Positions 61,802-64,000 of a stretch of 64,000 nucleotides of DNA are shown here, piece by piece (position 1 is the stretch's first letter; each line of letters begins with the position of its first letter). The position numbers were made by a program, and so were the translations under genes. The notes under the pieces are model-generated. The model did not search any database, had not been told where the DNA came from, and saw only the letters and a list, made by a program, of their open reading frames with translations. This stretch comes from Pseudomonas serbica (GTDB lineage Bacteria; Pseudomonadota; Gammaproteobacteria; Pseudomonadales; Pseudomonadaceae): assembly GCF_028823535.1 (NCBI RefSeq), contig NZ_JAQIYM010000012.1, positions 124,001 through 188,000 of the forward strand, in the 5' to 3' direction.

Positions 61802-62419
61802 ATGCCTGACCCCTACCGGCTGGCCAGCCAATGGCTGGCGAACCTGGATGATGACTGGCGTCGCCACATCGACGCCGTCGGCCCCTGCCTGCATCAACCC
61901 CATGCCGCCCGCGATCCCTATGAGTCGCTGGTGCGGGCGATTGCCTATCAGCAACTGCACGCCAAGGCCGGGGATGCGATTGTCGGCCGGTTGCTGGCAC
62001 TGTACCCCTCGGTGTCGTTTCCGCGGCCCGAGCAAATTGTGGCGACGGACTTTGATCGACTGCGCAGCTGCGGTTTTTCCGCCAGCAAGATCGCAACCAT
62101 CCAGGGCATAGCCCAGGCGACGCTCGATGGCGTGGTACCGGATTACGCCACGGCGCTGGCCATGGACGATGAAGCGCTGATCGAGCGCCTGATCGCCCTG
62201 CGCGGCGTAGGTCGCTGGACCGTGGAAATGCTATTGATCTACAGCCTGGAACGGCCGGACATTTTGCCGGCCGATGACTTTGGCGTGCGCGAGGGCTATC
62301 GCCGGCTCAAGGGGCTTGAAGTACAGCCGACGCGCAAGCAGATGATCGACATCGGGCTGGCGTGGCGCCCGTATCGCACCGTGGCGGCCTGGTATTTGTG
62401 GCGGGTGTCCAACAGGTAG
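61802..62419 (+). CDS. DNA-3-methyladenine glycosylase II (AlkA-like)
   Basis: 205 aa HhH-GPD enzyme. Helix-hairpin-helix LIALRGVGRWTVEMLLIYSL followed by the catalytic Asp in LPADDFGVREGY. It lacks the N-terminal AlkA domain, so belongs to the short AlkA2-like form. Excises alkylated bases. Operon partner of ada. Confidence 0.93.
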   Translation: MPDPYRLASQWLANLDDDWRRHIDAVGPCLHQPHAARDPYESLVRAIAYQQLHAKAGDAIVGRLLALYPSVSFPRPEQIVATDFDRLRSCGFSASKIATIQGIAQATLDGVVPDYATALAMDDEALIERLIALRGVGRWTVEMLLIYSLERPDILPADDFGVREGYRRLKGLEVQPTRKQMIDIGLAWRPYRTVAAWYLWRVSNR

Positions 62420-62431
62420 GCCGCGTTATCG

Positions 62432-62458
62432 TCCTTCGCGAGCAAGCCCGCTCCCACA
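62432..62458. repeat. Single REP, TGTGGGAGCGGGC type (inverted)
   Basis: CCTTCGCGAGCAAGCCCGCT followed by CCCACA; no partner nearby. Between convergent genes. Confidence 0.9.
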
Positions 62459-62504
62459 ACGTTCTCAGTGAGCACAACATTTGTGCTCACGAAAGCGTCA
62501 GTCA

Positions 62505-63602
62505 TCACAACCCGGATTTCAACCGACTGAACGCCCGAATCAACGCCCGGTTGAACGCCTTGCCATTGTCATTCTTGCTGTACAACGACGCCCGCACCGC
62601 CTGCGCCGGATAGGTCCCCGGGTCATTGCGAATCGCCGGGTCGATCAAGCTGTCCGCCGCCGTGATCGCGTTGGCGTAGTGGATGGTGTCGGTGATCGGC
62701 GCGATCACTTCAGGCGTCATCAGGTAATCCATCAATGCCAACCCCGCCTCCGGATGCGGGGCGTCCTTGGGGATGACCATGGCATCGAACCAGATCAGCG
62801 TGCCCTCCCTGGGTATCCTGTACTTCAACGAAAACGGCTTTTTCGCCGCCTCTGCCTGTCCAGCCGCAATGGCCACGTTACCGTTCCACGACATCGCCAC
62901 GCAGGTATTGCCGTTGGCCAGGTCGCTGATATTCAGGTCGTTGTCGAAGTAGCGAATATACGGGCGGATCTTCGCCAGTTGCTGTTCGGCCAGCTTCAGG
63001 TCATCAAGGCTCTGGCGGTTGATGTCCAGGCCCATGTACTTCATGACCGCGGCGAACACTTCATTGGGGTCGTTAAGCAGGCTGACCCCGCAATCGGCGA
63101 ATTTCGCCACCACCGCCGGGTCGAACAACATGGCCCAGCTGTCCGTTGGCGCATCGGCCAGGCGCTGCTTGACCGCCCCTTCCTGATACCCCACGCCGGT
63201 GGTGCCCCAGGCATAGAACCCGGCATAACGGTTGCCCGGATCGAACACCGCCATGTGCTGGCGAAACTCTTCGCCGACACCGGCAAAGTGCGGTATCTGC
63301 TGCTTGTCCACGGCCTGGATCGCGCCGCTCTGGATCGCCCGGGACAGATGCTGTCCCGCCGTCAGCACCAGGTCGTAACCGCTGCGACCGGTGAGCAGTT
63401 TGGTCTCGACGGTTTCCAGCGAGTCGAAGTGATCGGCGACGACATGAATGCCGGTTTTTTTCTCGAAGTTGGTCAGCGTGTCCGGGGCCAGGTACTCGCC
63501 CCAGATGTAGAGATTCACCACCGGTTTGGCGGTGTCGGCGGCCTGCACACACAGGGGTGCAAGCACCAGCATCAAGGCTTGGGTCAGTTTGTGCAGGCCC
63601 AT
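62505..63602 (-). CDS. Polyamine ABC transporter substrate-binding protein (PotF/SpuD-like)
   Basis: 365 aa, signal peptide cleaved after LCVQA. SBP_bac_8 fold with VVNLYIWGEYLAPDTLTNFE, DLVLTAGQHLSRAIQSGAI and TDSWAMLFDPAVVAKFADCG, as in PotF/SpuD/SpuE. Acidic and aromatic residues for amine binding (YIWGEY, WGTTGVGY) are present. AAAGGAG before ATG 63602 lies within the last codons of the agmatine deiminase gene (gap 2 bp). Probably binds agmatine or putrescine. Confidence 0.9.
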   Translation of the reverse strand: MGLHKLTQALMLVLAPLCVQAADTAKPVVNLYIWGEYLAPDTLTNFEKKTGIHVVADHFDSLETVETKLLTGRSGYDLVLTAGQHLSRAIQSGAIQAVDKQQIPHFAGVGEEFRQHMAVFDPGNRYAGFYAWGTTGVGYQEGAVKQRLADAPTDSWAMLFDPAVVAKFADCGVSLLNDPNEVFAAVMKYMGLDINRQSLDDLKLAEQQLAKIRPYIRYFDNDLNISDLANGNTCVAMSWNGNVAIAAGQAEAAKKPFSLKYRIPREGTLIWFDAMVIPKDAPHPEAGLALMDYLMTPEVIAPITDTIHYANAITAADSLIDPAIRNDPGTYPAQAVRASLYSKNDNGKAFNRALIRAFSRLKSGL

Positions 63603-63604
63603 TT

Positions 63605-64000
63605 TTATACTCCTTTGCCAGCGTACTGCGGCATGGTGATGCAGGCGACGTTGCCGCCACCGAGGAGGATTTCCCGGGAGTTTTCGATGCCGACGATCTT
63701 GTGCTGCGGGAACAGTTCGGCCAGGGTCGCCAGCGCGACCTGATCATTGCGATCGCCAAACAGCGGCACCACGATCGAAGCGTTACCGGCGTAGTAGTTG
63801 ATGTAGGACGCGCAGATTTTCGTACCCGCCTGACGGGTATGGGTGCTGTCCTGCTGGTCCAGGCCCTCGGCCTCCTCCGAGGTCCATTCCAGCACATCCG
63901 GTTGCGGCAGCTTGTGCACGATCAATTCGCGACCACGGCTGTCACGGGTGCTGCGCAGGATGTCGTAGGCCTCCTGATAAATTTCCCACTGCGGGTCGTC
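63605..64000 (-). CDS. aguA: Agmatine deiminase, C-terminal part (5' end outside window)
   Basis: The last 131 codons plus stop, open to the right edge. The stretch EILLGGGNVACITMPQY holds the catalytic Cys region (GGGN.xC) of agmatine iminohydrolase, preceded by ASYINYYAGNASIVVPLFGD. The enzyme converts agmatine to N-carbamoylputrescine and ammonia. Directly upstream of, and cotranscribed with, the polyamine-binding protein gene. Confidence 0.92.
   Translation of the reverse strand, partial: DDPQWEIYQEAYDILRSTRDSRGRELIVHKLPQPDVLEWTSEEAEGLDQQDSTHTRQAGTKICASYINYYAGNASIVVPLFGDRNDQVALATLAELFPQHKIVGIENSREILLGGGNVACITMPQYAGKGV

Noticed and set aside
9059..62458. REP clusters as a CRISPR array or IS element
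   Set aside because: Copies are inverted pairs scattered between genes, with no regular spacers and no transposase or cas gene in the window.

Overview
The window is a piece of a high-GC gammaproteobacterial chromosome that reads as Pseudomonas, most likely the P. fluorescens lineage. The reasons are: the gene run from a lysine decarboxylase through dnaQ, rnhA, gloB, mltD and a two-receptor peptide ABC transporter to fabI, which I recall in the same order in P. aeruginosa (about PA1818 to PA1806); a ppyR-nnrS pair; DUF1853, DUF2797 and DUF1315 proteins typical of the genus; and many REP elements of the 'TGTGGGAGCGGGCTTGCTCGCGA' and 'CTGTAGGAGCCGGCTTGC' types. I saw no tRNA, rRNA, CRISPR array, insertion sequence or prophage.

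Layout. 1-429: 5' part of a chitin/cellulose-active LPMO without a signal peptide. 784-6259: sbcD-sbcC-GST, overlapping genes. 6296-7383: four very small secreted or membrane proteins of unknown function. 7540-16062: a sugar-acid region with a periplasmic lactonase (ppgL-like) and a divergent cluster for an aldonic acid (MFS importer, FAH-type dehydratase and alpha-ketoglutarate semialdehyde dehydrogenase on the minus strand; IlvD/Edd-type dehydratase and a FadR-type GntR regulator on the plus strand). Together these form a Weimberg-type route from a pentonate to 2-oxoglutarate. 16227-19698: an RND/MmpL-like transporter with a YCF48-like beta-propeller partner. 20129-26646: tightly packed nadK, metallophosphatase, rhomboid, DUF1315, DUF2797, pepN. 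26758-31600: DUF1853, DUF2855/TetR, a ChrR-like flavoprotein, a small protein and a LysR regulator. 31566-37681: GNAT, ldcA, dnaQ, rnhA, methyltransferase and gloB. 37781-47580: mltD, the five-gene Npp/Yej-type peptide transporter and fabI.

47672-50049 is an AT-richer accessory patch (short delta-60 repeat protein, glyoxalase-fold protein, degenerate GGDEF protein). 50124-53348 is a two-subunit isoquinoline-oxidoreductase-like molybdoenzyme with its own dihaem cytochrome c. 53720-55122 is nnrS-ppyR, preceded by a near-consensus sigma-54 promoter and three GT-N7-AC (NorR-type) sites, so probably induced by nitric oxide. 55388-60481 holds a VOC protein, an AraC regulator, a MocR regulator and three small-molecule exporters. 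60682-62419 is an ada plus alkA-like alkylation repair pair, and 62505-64000 is a PotF-like polyamine-binding protein and the end of agmatine deiminase.

Most of the window is ordinary core Pseudomonas sequence. The most checkable new-looking signals are regulatory: the NorR/sigma-54 region upstream of ppyR and the twin 13-bp palindromes that overlap both -10-like elements of the pentonate cluster. The less explained genes are the leaderless LPMO, the 6.3-7.4 kb cluster of tiny exported proteins and the catalytically degenerate GGDEF protein.
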